57,524 nt of DNA from Nostoc sp. LEGE 12450 (GTDB lineage: Bacteria > Cyanobacteriota > Cyanobacteriia > Cyanobacteriales > Nostocaceae), in assembly GCF_015206895.1 (NCBI RefSeq), contig NZ_JADEXU010000037.1, forward strand, positions 1 through 57,524, given 5' to 3'. The notes beneath the pieces were generated by a model. That model worked only from the letters and a program-made list of their open reading frames with translations. It did no database searches and was not told the DNA's origin. This document shows, piece by piece, positions 38,658-47,450 of the stretch (position 1 is its first letter; every line of letters begins with the position of its first letter). The position numbers and the translations under genes were made by a program.

Positions 38658-38782
38658 AAGATTTGAAAAATACCCTTCCCTAATGAAAATAGGTAATTAA
38701 ATACCATTCTGCAAGAAAGAGAGGGGTAGAAAAAATCAGAGTATTAACAAAATATTTAGAAAACTGCGTAAAGCTTAGTTTG

Positions 38783-41700
38783 ATGAATCCTGACAACAAC
38801 TTTCAAATCATTGATGATGATGCAATCGCAATTATTGGCATGGCTGGTCGTTTTCCTCGTGCTAATAATGTTGATATTTTCTGGCAAAATTTACGAGATG
38901 GTGTAGAGTCAATTACTTTTTTCACTGATGAAGAATTGCTATCAGCCGGAATTAAGCCAGATGTGCTGAATAACTCCAGTTATGTGAAAGCATTTGGTCT
39001 ATTAGAAGATATAGAGTTATTTGATGCTAATTTTTTTGGATTCACTCCTAAAGAAGCAGAAATCATAGATCCGCAACATCGGCTATTTATAGAATGTGTT
39101 TGGGAAGCATTAGAAAATGCTGGCTACAATTCTAAAACTTATCCTGGTCAAATTGGGTTGTTTGCTGGTGCTGCTTTAAGTTCTTATTTATTAAATAATT
39201 TATTCTCTAACTTTTACCCTGATTGGGATGCGTTAAGTTCAGTCGAATCATTCCAAATGTTTGTCGGCAATGATAAAGACCATTTAACTACACAAATATC
39301 TTATAAGTTAAATTTAAAAGGGCCAAGCGTTAATGTACAAACTGCTTGTTCGACATCATTAGTTGCTGTGCATTTTGCTTGTCAAAGTTTGCTTAATGGT
39401 GAAAGTGATATTGCTTTGGCTGGCGGTGTATCTATACATTTGCCGCAAAAAGCAGGTTATTACTACGAACAAGGGGGAATTTTATCAAATGATGGTCATT
39501 GTCGCGCCTTTGATGCTAATGCTAGTGGTACTATTTTCGGCAACGGTTTGGGTGTGGTAGTGCTGAAGCGATTAGAGGATGCTGTACGCGATCGCGATTA
39601 TATTCATGCCATAATTAAGGGTTCAGCAATTAATAATGATGGCTCTTTAAAAGTTGGTTATACAGCACCTAGTGTAGATGGTCAAACAGCAGTAATTTTA
39701 GAAACATTAGCATTAGCTGATGTTGAACCGGAAACTATTTCTTATATTGAAACTCATGGTACGGGTACTATATTAGGCGATCCCATTGAAATTGCGGCTC
39801 TCACACAAGCTTTTCATAGTAGTACTGATAAAAAGGGTTTTTGTGCAATTACTTCAGCAAAAACCAATGTTGGACACCTAAATACAGCAGCAGGCGTGGC
39901 TGGCTTAATTAAAACTGTTCAAGCTTTAAAACATCAACAAATACCTCCCAATCTCCACTTTCAAGCACCTAATCCCCAAATAGATTTTGCTAACAGTCCC
40001 TTTTATGTCAATACCACACTTTCTAAGTGGCAAAGCAACGGCACACCCCGTCGGGCTGGAGTTAGTTCCTTTGGCATTGGTGGAACTAATGCTCATGTAA
40101 TTTTGGAGGAAGCACCGGATTTAGGGGTGAAAGGGAAGGGTGTAGAGGTGCAGGGGAGAAATTATTGGTTGTTACCTTTGTCGGCAAAAAGTGAGCAAGC
40201 GCTGGAGCAAGTAACAACCAATCTGGCTATACATTTACAACAGCATCCTGAATTGGATTTAGCTGATGTAGCTTATACCCTTAGCGTTGGGCGCTGGGCT
40301 TTTGACTATCGTCGGATGGTTGTTTGTCGTGATATTGAAGATGTACTCAAAGCATTAACAACTTTAGATCCGCAACGAGTTTTTACCTACAACCAAAAAC
40401 CGAGCAAGCGTTCAGTTGTTTTTATGTTTTCAGGACAGGGGGCGCAGTATGTGAATATGGCGCGGGAACTGTATGAAGTTGAGGCAATTTTTCAAGAACA
40501 AGTAGATATTTGTGCAGACATTCTTAAACCTTACTTAGGGTTAGATATACGGCAAATTATTTATCCCAGCGAACCACAAACACAAACAGCCTCAGCAAAA
40601 CTACAACAAACATCCATTGCTCAACCTGCATTATTTACCATTGAGTATGCCCTAGCTAAATTATGGATGTCTTGGGGTGTGCTACCAACTGCGATGATAG
40701 GTCATAGCATTGGTGAGTACGTAGCTGCAACTTTAGCTGGTGTGTTCAGTTTGGTAGATGCCTTGGCTTTAGTTGCCGCCAGGGGTAAAATGATGCAGCA
40801 ACAGCCTGCGGGAAGTATGCTGGCTGTACCACTACCAGAAGCAGAAGTGCGATCGCTTTTAGGACAAGAACTTTCTCTGGCAGCTATCAATAGTCCATCT
40901 GCTTGCGTTGTTTCTGGGAAGACAGAAGTTGTCGAGGCACTGCAAAACTATTTAGCTGCTAAAAATATCGATTGTCGTCTACTGCATACATCCCATGCCT
41001 TCCATTCTCAGATGATGGAGCCGATTTTGGCAGCTTTCACAGAACAAGTTAAAAAAGCTAATCCTCAGCCGCCAAAAATTCCCTTTATTTCTAACCTTAC
41101 TGGCACTTGGATTCAATCAAATGAAGCCACAAACCCTCATTATTGGAGTCAACATTTACGCTCTTGCGTTAAATTTTCGGATGGCATATCTGAGTTATTA
41201 AAACAGCCAGAAGGAATTTTTATTGAAGTTAGCCCAAGTCGAACACTAAGCACATTAACAAGGCAGCATTTAACAAGTAATGCTAAACAATTAGTAGTAA
41301 CTTCTTTACGCCATCCCAAAGAACAACAAACAGATATTGCTTTTATATTAAACACATTAGGTCAGCTATGGATGGCAGGTTTAGATATAGATTGGTCGGA
41401 ATTTTACAATTCCAAACAACCATATCGTGTTCCTTTACCAACTTATCCTTTTGAGCGTCAACGTTATTGGATTGAGGCAAAAATCCCATCATTCACATCA
41501 ACAGATAATAATCAAAAGTTTTCTCAGTCCGGGAACTTAACCGAAACAAAAATACAAGAACAAAATACATTTTATTTTCGAACAAATATTAGTGATTCTT
41601 ACATTGCTCCTACTAACGAATTAGAAGAAAAAATCGCCAAAGTTTGGCAAGAAGTTTTAGGAATACAACAAGTTGGGATTTATGATAACTTCTTTGAATG

Positions 41701-41893
41701 TGGGGGAGATTCTTTAATTGCTACTCAACTTGCTTCTCGCCTACAAGCAAACTTCCCTGTAGAATTACCACTCCGCGAATTATTATTACAAGCCTTAACT
41801 GTCGCTAAACAAGCAGAAATGATTGAAGAACTTCTCCTAAAAAAAATCGCCGAATTATCGGAAGAAGAAGTTCAATTTATCCTCAAAACTTAA
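38783..41893 (+). CDS. Type I PKS module KS-AT-ACP (malonyl-type)
   Basis: A single PKS module of 1,036 residues from ATG 38783; a TTG at 38780 extends the frame by one codon. The ketosynthase has the nucleophile in VQTACSTSLVAV (near residue 188), then IETHGTGTILGDP and KTNVGHLNTAAG. The acyltransferase has GHSIGEY near 640 and HAFH near 737, the pattern of malonyl-CoA-specific domains. The carrier domain has CGGDSLIA near 973. There is no ketoreductase, dehydratase, enoylreductase or methyltransferase, so the added two-carbon unit should keep its beta-keto group. Its place between two beta-alanine-type NRPS modules predicts beta-Ala extended by acetate and then amidated by another beta-Ala. 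Confidence 0.93.
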   Translation: MNPDNNFQIIDDDAIAIIGMAGRFPRANNVDIFWQNLRDGVESITFFTDEELLSAGIKPDVLNNSSYVKAFGLLEDIELFDANFFGFTPKEAEIIDPQHRLFIECVWEALENAGYNSKTYPGQIGLFAGAALSSYLLNNLFSNFYPDWDALSSVESFQMFVGNDKDHLTTQISYKLNLKGPSVNVQTACSTSLVAVHFACQSLLNGESDIALAGGVSIHLPQKAGYYYEQGGILSNDGHCRAFDANASGTIFGNGLGVVVLKRLEDAVRDRDYIHAIIKGSAINNDGSLKVGYTAPSVDGQTAVILETLALADVEPETISYIETHGTGTILGDPIEIAALTQAFHSSTDKKGFCAITSAKTNVGHLNTAAGVAGLIKTVQALKHQQIPPNLHFQAPNPQIDFANSPFYVNTTLSKWQSNGTPRRAGVSSFGIGGTNAHVILEEAPDLGVKGKGVEVQGRNYWLLPLSAKSEQALEQVTTNLAIHLQQHPELDLADVAYTLSVGRWAFDYRRMVVCRDIEDVLKALTTLDPQRVFTYNQKPSKRSVVFMFSGQGAQYVNMARELYEVEAIFQEQVDICADILKPYLGLDIRQIIYPSEPQTQTASAKLQQTSIAQPALFTIEYALAKLWMSWGVLPTAMIGHSIGEYVAATLAGVFSLVDALALVAARGKMMQQQPAGSMLAVPLPEAEVRSLLGQELSLAAINSPSACVVSGKTEVVEALQNYLAAKNIDCRLLHTSHAFHSQMMEPILAAFTEQVKKANPQPPKIPFISNLTGTWIQSNEATNPHYWSQHLRSCVKFSDGISELLKQPEGIFIEVSPSRTLSTLTRQHLTSNAKQLVVTSLRHPKEQQTDIAFILNTLGQLWMAGLDIDWSEFYNSKQPYRVPLPTYPFERQRYWIEAKIPSFTSTDNNQKFSQSGNLTETKIQEQNTFYFRTNISDSYIAPTNELEEKIAKVWQEVLGIQQVGIYDNFFECGGDSLIATQLASRLQANFPVELPLRELLLQALTVAKQAEMIEELLLKKIAELSEEEVQFILKT

Positions 41894-41915
41894 ACATTCT
41901 TACTCGACTTTAACC

Positions 41916-41938
41916 TTCGCACCCCTCTGCGCCTTCGG
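41916..41938. repeat. Dispersed CTCTGCGCCTT repeat
   Basis: TTCGCACCCCTCTGCGCCTT sits in the 52-bp gap between the PKS and the final NRPS gene. It belongs to the same short repeat family as the copies at 36890 and 46024. Confidence 0.55.
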
Positions 41939-41945
41939 AAAAATT

Positions 41946-44900
41946 ATGGATAACTCCACCTTATCACCCGCTAAGAAAGCCCTGTTAGAAAAATGGAAAA
42001 AAGGTAAATTTAAAACCGAAACTATTCCTCAACACCAAACCTCTCAACCGATACCATTATCTTTTTCTCAACAAAGACTATGGTTTATAGACCAGCTTTA
42101 TCACGGTAGTTCTTTCTATCATGTTACCAGTGCTTTACATTTAACAGGCTTATTGAATGTACCAGCACTCCAGCAAAGCCTTAACGAAATTATTAGAAGA
42201 CATGAAGTATGGCGGACAATCTTTGTTACAGGAGATAAACAGCCAATACAGATAGTTGTACCCGAATTAGCTTGGGAACTACCTATTATTAATATTAAGC
42301 ATTTATCAAATAAAGATTGGGAAAAAGAAGTTAAACAAATTGCTATTAAAGAAGCACAAAAAACTTTTGATTTAGCTCATGCACCATTAGTAAGAGCAAG
42401 TTTGCTACGCTTGAGTGAAGTAGAAATTATATTACTTTTAACCATACATCATATCATCACCGATGGATGGTCTATGGGTGTGTTCGCGCAAGAATTAGCA
42501 ACGCTGTATGCGGCTTTTTGTGCGGGGAAACCTTCTCCCCTAGCGGAACTACCGATTCAGTATGCAGATTTTAGCATTTGGCAACGCGATCGCCTGCAAG
42601 GAGAACTGCTAAATACTCAACTTAATTACTGGAAGCAACAATTAGCTGGTAAGCTGCCAATACTTCAGTTACCTACAGATTATCCCCGCTCGGCGGTTGC
42701 TACTTTTAAAGGTGCAAAAAAATACTTTAGTTTATCTCCACAATTAACCGCAGCCTTAACTGAATTAAGCCAGCAAGAAGGCTGCACCTTATTTATGACA
42801 CTCCTGGCGGCGTTTAATACATTACTTTATCGGTACACAACGCAAGAAGATATATTAGTAGGTTTCTCTATCGCTAATCGCAACCGCGCCGAATTAGAGG
42901 GTTTACTGGGTTTATTTGTTAATAACTTAGTCTTGCGTAATAACCTGAGTGGTAATCCTAGTTTCCGAGAACTTTTAAGTCGGGTGCGAGAAGTGACTCT
43001 CAATGCTTACGCACATCAAGATTTACCTTTCGAAAAATTAGTAGAAGAATTACAACCTGAACGAGACTTAAGTCGTAATCCTCTGTTTCAGGTAATGTTT
43101 ATTTTGCAAAATGCACCAATACCTGTTGAAGAATTCGCTGATTTAACTTTGCAGAATTTAGAGATTGATCATGGTACATCTGAATTTGATATTACTGTAT
43201 CCATCTCAGAATCATCACAGGAACTAACTGGATTTTGGGAATATAATACAGATTTATTTGATGCAGCTACAATTCAAAGATTTATTGAGAATTTCCAAAT
43301 TTTACTAGAAAGTATTGTTTTAAATCCCCATCAAAGTATTTCCGAATTACCTTTGCTCACAATTACAGAACAAGAGCAATTATTAATAGAGTGGAATAAC
43401 ACTCATGTCAATTATCCAGACGCATCCCTACATCAATTATTTGAGCAGCAAGTTGAGCGATTTCCTGATGCTTTAGCGTTAATTAGTCAGTCAGAACGGC
43501 TAACTTATCAACAACTCAACCAAAAAGTAAATCAGCTTGCTCATTATTTAATCAAATTAGGAGTCACAACTGAAACTATTGTGGCTATATGTCTAGAACG
43601 CTCTGTAGAGATGATAGTAGCGATTCTAGCTATTCTAAAGGCTGGCGGTGCTTATTTACCTTTAGATCCTCATTATCCAGTTGAACGTCTTCAGTTTATG
43701 TTGGCTGATTCCCAAGTTTCATTAATGATGAGTCACACATCATTAATGAATCGTTGGAAAGAAGTAACAGCAATCGCTTTAGACACAGACTGGGATACTA
43801 TTCAACAAGAAAGTCAGGAAAATCCCCTCAGCACATCTGAAGGAAATAATCTCGCCTATGTGATTTACACCTCTGGTTCAACGGGAACGCCTAAAGGTGT
43901 ATTGGGGACGCATAGTGGTACAGTCAACGGCTTACACTGGCTATGGAAAGCCCATCCGTTTGCGCTGGGGGAAATATGTTGTCAGAAAACAGCTACTAGT
44001 TTTGTAGACTCAGTATGGGAAATTTTCACACCCTTATTGCAAGGAGTTCCCACAGTTATTATCCCCGATGCGATCGCCAAAGACCCGCAACTTTTTCTCG
44101 AAACCCTGGCTAATTACAAAGTTTCGCGCCTTCTAGTTGTCCCTTCATTATTGCGGCTACTCCTAGATAATTACGCGCACCTCACGCAAAATTTATCTCA
44201 TCTCAAACTTTGGATTGCGAGTGGAGAAGCGTTAACTGTTGATTTAGTCAAAACTTTTCAACAGTTGCTACCAAAAGCCAAACTAATTAACCTATATGGT
44301 TCCTCAGAAGTTTCTGCCAATGTAACTTATTACGACACAAGTTTATTGAATGAAAAATCTACAACGGTTCCCATTGGGAAACCTATCAATAATACACAAA
44401 TTTATGTCTTAGACAATCATTTGCAACTTGTTCCCATTGGCGTAGTTGGAGAACTATATATTGGCGGTGATGGATTAGCCCAGAGTTATTTACATCGTCC
44501 AGAATTGACACAAGCAAGATTTATTGATAATCCATTTTTACCAAAAAGTCACATTTTTAAAACTGGTGATTTAGTACGCTATAAAAATAACGGTCAATTA
44601 GAATATTTTGGTCGTAATGATGACCAAATTAAAATTCGCGGTTTTCGCGTAGAGTTGGGAGAAATTGCAACTGCGATCGCTCAATATCCATCTGTACAAA
44701 ATTCTGTTGTTATCTCACATTATGATGCTCAAGGTGATAAATGTTTAATTGCTTATGTAGCCACAGCAGAAAAAGAAATAATCCCACAATTACAAGCTTA
44801 TTTGCAGCAGAAACTACCAAATTTTATGGTGCCATCTGCTTTTGTCTTATTAGACGAAATACCACTCACCCCAAATGGTAAAGTAGATAAGCAAGCACTT

Positions 44901-46019
44901 CCAATAAATAATCTAATTACTGGAAAATTAAATAAATCTTTCATTACAGCTAGAACCTTTACAGAATTAGCTTTAGTAAAAATCTGGGAACAACTTCTCA
45001 ACACTAGCCCCATTGGGATTACAGATAACTTTTTTGACTTAGGCGGACATTCATTTTTGGCTGTACGCTTAATGGCACAAATTTATGAGCTATTTGGGCA
45101 TAATCTGAGCCTATCTACCCTTTTTGAAAATACAACAATTGAAAAACTTGCCAAAATTGTTAGTCAACCAGCAAGCTTAGGTGCAAATTCTTCTTTGGTA
45201 GGAATTCAACCTTCTGGTTCCTATCGTCCATTTTTCTGTGTCCACGCAGCCGGAGGAGATGTTAACAACTATCTGATTCTATCGAAAAAATTAGGTAGAG
45301 AACAACCCTTTTACGCTCTAGAACAAACCCATCATCAGCAAGAATTAAATCATTTTTCTATAGAAGAAACAGCAGCTTACTACCTCAAAGAAATTCGTAC
45401 TGTCCAGCCTCATGGGCCTTATCTTTTAGGAGGTTGGTGTTATGGTGGCATCATCGCCTTTGAAATAGCACAACAACTCCAAAGACAAAATGAAATTGTT
45501 GATTTACTAGTGGTAATTGATGCAATATTGCCCAAAACTATCATTCAGCCAAGCAAAGATGATGATGCTAAATTAGTCTTACGTTTAGCTGAAGCTATTA
45601 AAAACTGGTTCAATATAGAATTTGCAGTTTCCTATCATGAAATGCAAGATTTACCGCTAGATGAGCAGTTCCATTTATTATTTAGCAAAGCTAATCTCAA
45701 AATTAGTGATGCAGAAATGGAACAACATCTGCAAAGTTATAAGCTTTTCAAAGTCCATATCCAAGCTATGCGGAATTATGTCCCGCAGACTTATCCCCAT
45801 GAAATTACATTATTCAAAGCCAGTGAAATAATTACCCACGACTTTGAAAGCCAAGAATTTCATACAGATGATCCGTTATTGGGTTGGGGTAAATATTCTC
45901 AAAAACCCATCAACATGATAGAGATTCCCGGTAATCACTTTTCTATCTTTAATGAACCTTACGTTCAAGAATTAGCCAGTCAATTAAAACAATCTCTCAT
46001 TCATGCTCAAAAATTATAA
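41946..46019 (+). CDS. Terminal NRPS C-A(beta-Ala-like)-PCP-TE with Cys thioesterase
   Basis: A 1,357-residue terminal module. The C domain has an intact HHIITDGWS near residue 168. The A domain (YVIYTSGSTGTPKG near 640) has pocket residues read as V-D-W-L-I-S-L-A-N, again of the beta-alanine type with Val in place of the usual anchoring Asp. The PCP has LGGHSFLA near 1033. The type I thioesterase begins FFCVHAAGGDVNNY, and its nucleophile motif is LLGGWCYGGIIAF. The GxSxG serine is Cys1165 (TGT at 45438-45440). The C-terminal catalytic His is probably in GNHFSIF. It should release the finished chain by hydrolysis or cyclisation; Cys thioesterases such as that of obafluorin synthetase are known to make strained products. 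It is the last assembly-line gene. Confidence 0.9.
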   Translation: MDNSTLSPAKKALLEKWKKGKFKTETIPQHQTSQPIPLSFSQQRLWFIDQLYHGSSFYHVTSALHLTGLLNVPALQQSLNEIIRRHEVWRTIFVTGDKQPIQIVVPELAWELPIINIKHLSNKDWEKEVKQIAIKEAQKTFDLAHAPLVRASLLRLSEVEIILLLTIHHIITDGWSMGVFAQELATLYAAFCAGKPSPLAELPIQYADFSIWQRDRLQGELLNTQLNYWKQQLAGKLPILQLPTDYPRSAVATFKGAKKYFSLSPQLTAALTELSQQEGCTLFMTLLAAFNTLLYRYTTQEDILVGFSIANRNRAELEGLLGLFVNNLVLRNNLSGNPSFRELLSRVREVTLNAYAHQDLPFEKLVEELQPERDLSRNPLFQVMFILQNAPIPVEEFADLTLQNLEIDHGTSEFDITVSISESSQELTGFWEYNTDLFDAATIQRFIENFQILLESIVLNPHQSISELPLLTITEQEQLLIEWNNTHVNYPDASLHQLFEQQVERFPDALALISQSERLTYQQLNQKVNQLAHYLIKLGVTTETIVAICLERSVEMIVAILAILKAGGAYLPLDPHYPVERLQFMLADSQVSLMMSHTSLMNRWKEVTAIALDTDWDTIQQESQENPLSTSEGNNLAYVIYTSGSTGTPKGVLGTHSGTVNGLHWLWKAHPFALGEICCQKTATSFVDSVWEIFTPLLQGVPTVIIPDAIAKDPQLFLETLANYKVSRLLVVPSLLRLLLDNYAHLTQNLSHLKLWIASGEALTVDLVKTFQQLLPKAKLINLYGSSEVSANVTYYDTSLLNEKSTTVPIGKPINNTQIYVLDNHLQLVPIGVVGELYIGGDGLAQSYLHRPELTQARFIDNPFLPKSHIFKTGDLVRYKNNGQLEYFGRNDDQIKIRGFRVELGEIATAIAQYPSVQNSVVISHYDAQGDKCLIAYVATAEKEIIPQLQAYLQQKLPNFMVPSAFVLLDEIPLTPNGKVDKQALPINNLITGKLNKSFITARTFTELALVKIWEQLLNTSPIGITDNFFDLGGHSFLAVRLMAQIYELFGHNLSLSTLFENTTIEKLAKIVSQPASLGANSSLVGIQPSGSYRPFFCVHAAGGDVNNYLILSKKLGREQPFYALEQTHHQQELNHFSIEETAAYYLKEIRTVQPHGPYLLGGWCYGGIIAFEIAQQLQRQNEIVDLLVVIDAILPKTIIQPSKDDDAKLVLRLAEAIKNWFNIEFAVSYHEMQDLPLDEQFHLLFSKANLKISDAEMEQHLQSYKLFKVHIQAMRNYVPQTYPHEITLFKASEIITHDFESQEFHTDDPLLGWGKYSQKPINMIEIPGNHFSIFNEPYVQELASQLKQSLIHAQKL

Positions 46020-46023
46020 ATTA

Positions 46024-46050
46024 TCCTCTCTGCGCCTTTGTATCTCTGGG
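46024..46050. repeat. Dispersed CTCTGCGCCTTTG repeat
   Basis: TCCTCTCTGCGCCTTTGTAT in the 43-bp gap between the terminal NRPS and the first P450 gene; same family as the other junction repeats. Confidence 0.55.
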
Positions 46051-46062
46051 TAAGATTTAAAT

Positions 46063-47436
46063 ATGAAAATTCCTGAAGTAAGCATTCCTCTCTGGCTAAA
46101 CATTCTTAAAATAGCCAACGACCCTCTAAATCATCTTGATGTGATCGCTAAAAAATATGGTGATATTTTCATTATTAACTTTGGTGAAACACCGATAGTA
46201 TTTGTTAGCGAACCGCAAGCAATTAAACAAATTTTTACCAATACAAAAGATATTAAAACTCCTGGTGAATTAAACGCCGAGATGGCGTTAATTACTGGCA
46301 ACCAAGGTATATTGCAACTCGATGGTTTACGTCACAAACATCGACGCAAATTAATGATGCCAGCTTTTCACGGTGTGAAAATGCAAACCCAAGGTAAGCT
46401 AATTTGCAACCTGACAAAAAAAGTCATGGATGAATATTTAGCCAGCAAAACCTTCATTGCCTATCCCACTGTTGAAGAGATTACCTTACAAGTCAGCATG
46501 GAAGTTGTCTTGGGCTTACGCGAAGGAGAACGCTATGAAAAACTTAAGCACCTACTTCCCACCATACTCAAGAGTATGCGATCGCCCATCATGCAAATTA
46601 CCTCCTTTCTTCCTTTTCTGCAAAAAGATTTAGGAAAATGGAGTCCGTGGGGATATCTCATGTACCTCCGGCAAGAAATTTTTCAACTGCTTTACGCCGA
46701 AGTTCAAGAACGTCGCCAACAAGCAGACACCTCCCGCACCGATATCTTATCCGAGTTGATATTTGCTCATGATGAGATGGGTGAACTGATGACAGATGAA
46801 GAAGTCCGTGACTTGTTACTCTCACCCTTATTTGCGGCTCAAGATGCTTCTGCTGTAGCTATCACCTGGTTATTGTATTGGGTTCATCACCTACCTCAAG
46901 TTCGTGAACAACTGCTGCAAGAACTTACTAGCCTTGGTGACTCACCTGATCCCATGAGTATTGTGCAACTTCCTTATCTGAGTGCTGTTTGTAACGAAGT
47001 CCTGCGGATTTACCCGGCTCAATTATTCACATTTCCCCGCCGAATCGAATCATCAACTGAATTGATGGGCTATGAATTGAGTGCAGGAACCCTAGTTATG
47101 GGCTGTATCTATCTCACCCATCAACGTCCAGATTTATACCCGCAACCAAAACAATTCCAAGCAGAACGATTTCTGGCAAAACAATACACCCCTTACGAAT
47201 TTTTTCCCTTTGGCGGTGGCGCTCGGGGCTGTATTGGCGCAGCTTTAGCCGTATTTGAAATGAAACTGATATTAGCAACTATACTCTCAAACTATCAACT
47301 CACACTAGGCACAAAACAACCAGAACAACCGAAATTTGAAGGTCTAATGTGCTATCCAGCTAGTGGTGTCAAAATGCACATCTCAACAAAAACTCCCCGC
47401 ACCTCTACGGAAACCACTGCGCCCCTCTGTGTTTAA
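46063..47436 (+). CDS. Cytochrome P450, CYP110-like (first of a pair)
   Basis: A 457-residue heme monooxygenase without a membrane anchor. The heme-binding loop is FFPFGGGARGCIGAALA with Cys390, the K-helix ExxR is in CNEVLRIYP, and the I-helix reads AAQDASAVAITW where the usual motif is AGxDTT. The N-terminus and general pattern suit CYP110, a cyanobacterial family often found in natural-product clusters. It lies 43 bp after the NRPS-TE gene, so it probably oxidises the assembly-line product or a bound intermediate. The last residues (TPRTSTETTAPLCV) are encoded by dispersed-repeat-like sequence. Substrate unknown. Confidence 0.88.
   Translation: MKIPEVSIPLWLNILKIANDPLNHLDVIAKKYGDIFIINFGETPIVFVSEPQAIKQIFTNTKDIKTPGELNAEMALITGNQGILQLDGLRHKHRRKLMMPAFHGVKMQTQGKLICNLTKKVMDEYLASKTFIAYPTVEEITLQVSMEVVLGLREGERYEKLKHLLPTILKSMRSPIMQITSFLPFLQKDLGKWSPWGYLMYLRQEIFQLLYAEVQERRQQADTSRTDILSELIFAHDEMGELMTDEEVRDLLLSPLFAAQDASAVAITWLLYWVHHLPQVREQLLQELTSLGDSPDPMSIVQLPYLSAVCNEVLRIYPAQLFTFPRRIESSTELMGYELSAGTLVMGCIYLTHQRPDLYPQPKQFQAERFLAKQYTPYEFFPFGGGARGCIGAALAVFEMKLILATILSNYQLTLGTKQPEQPKFEGLMCYPASGVKMHISTKTPRTSTETTAPLCV
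47397..47434. repeat. Dispersed repeat read into the P450 C-terminus
   Basis: CCGCACCTCTACGGAAACCA followed by CTGCGCCCCTCTGTG resembles the junction repeat family and is translated as the last dozen residues of the first P450. Confidence 0.45.
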
Positions 47437-47450
47437 ACATACAATCCACT

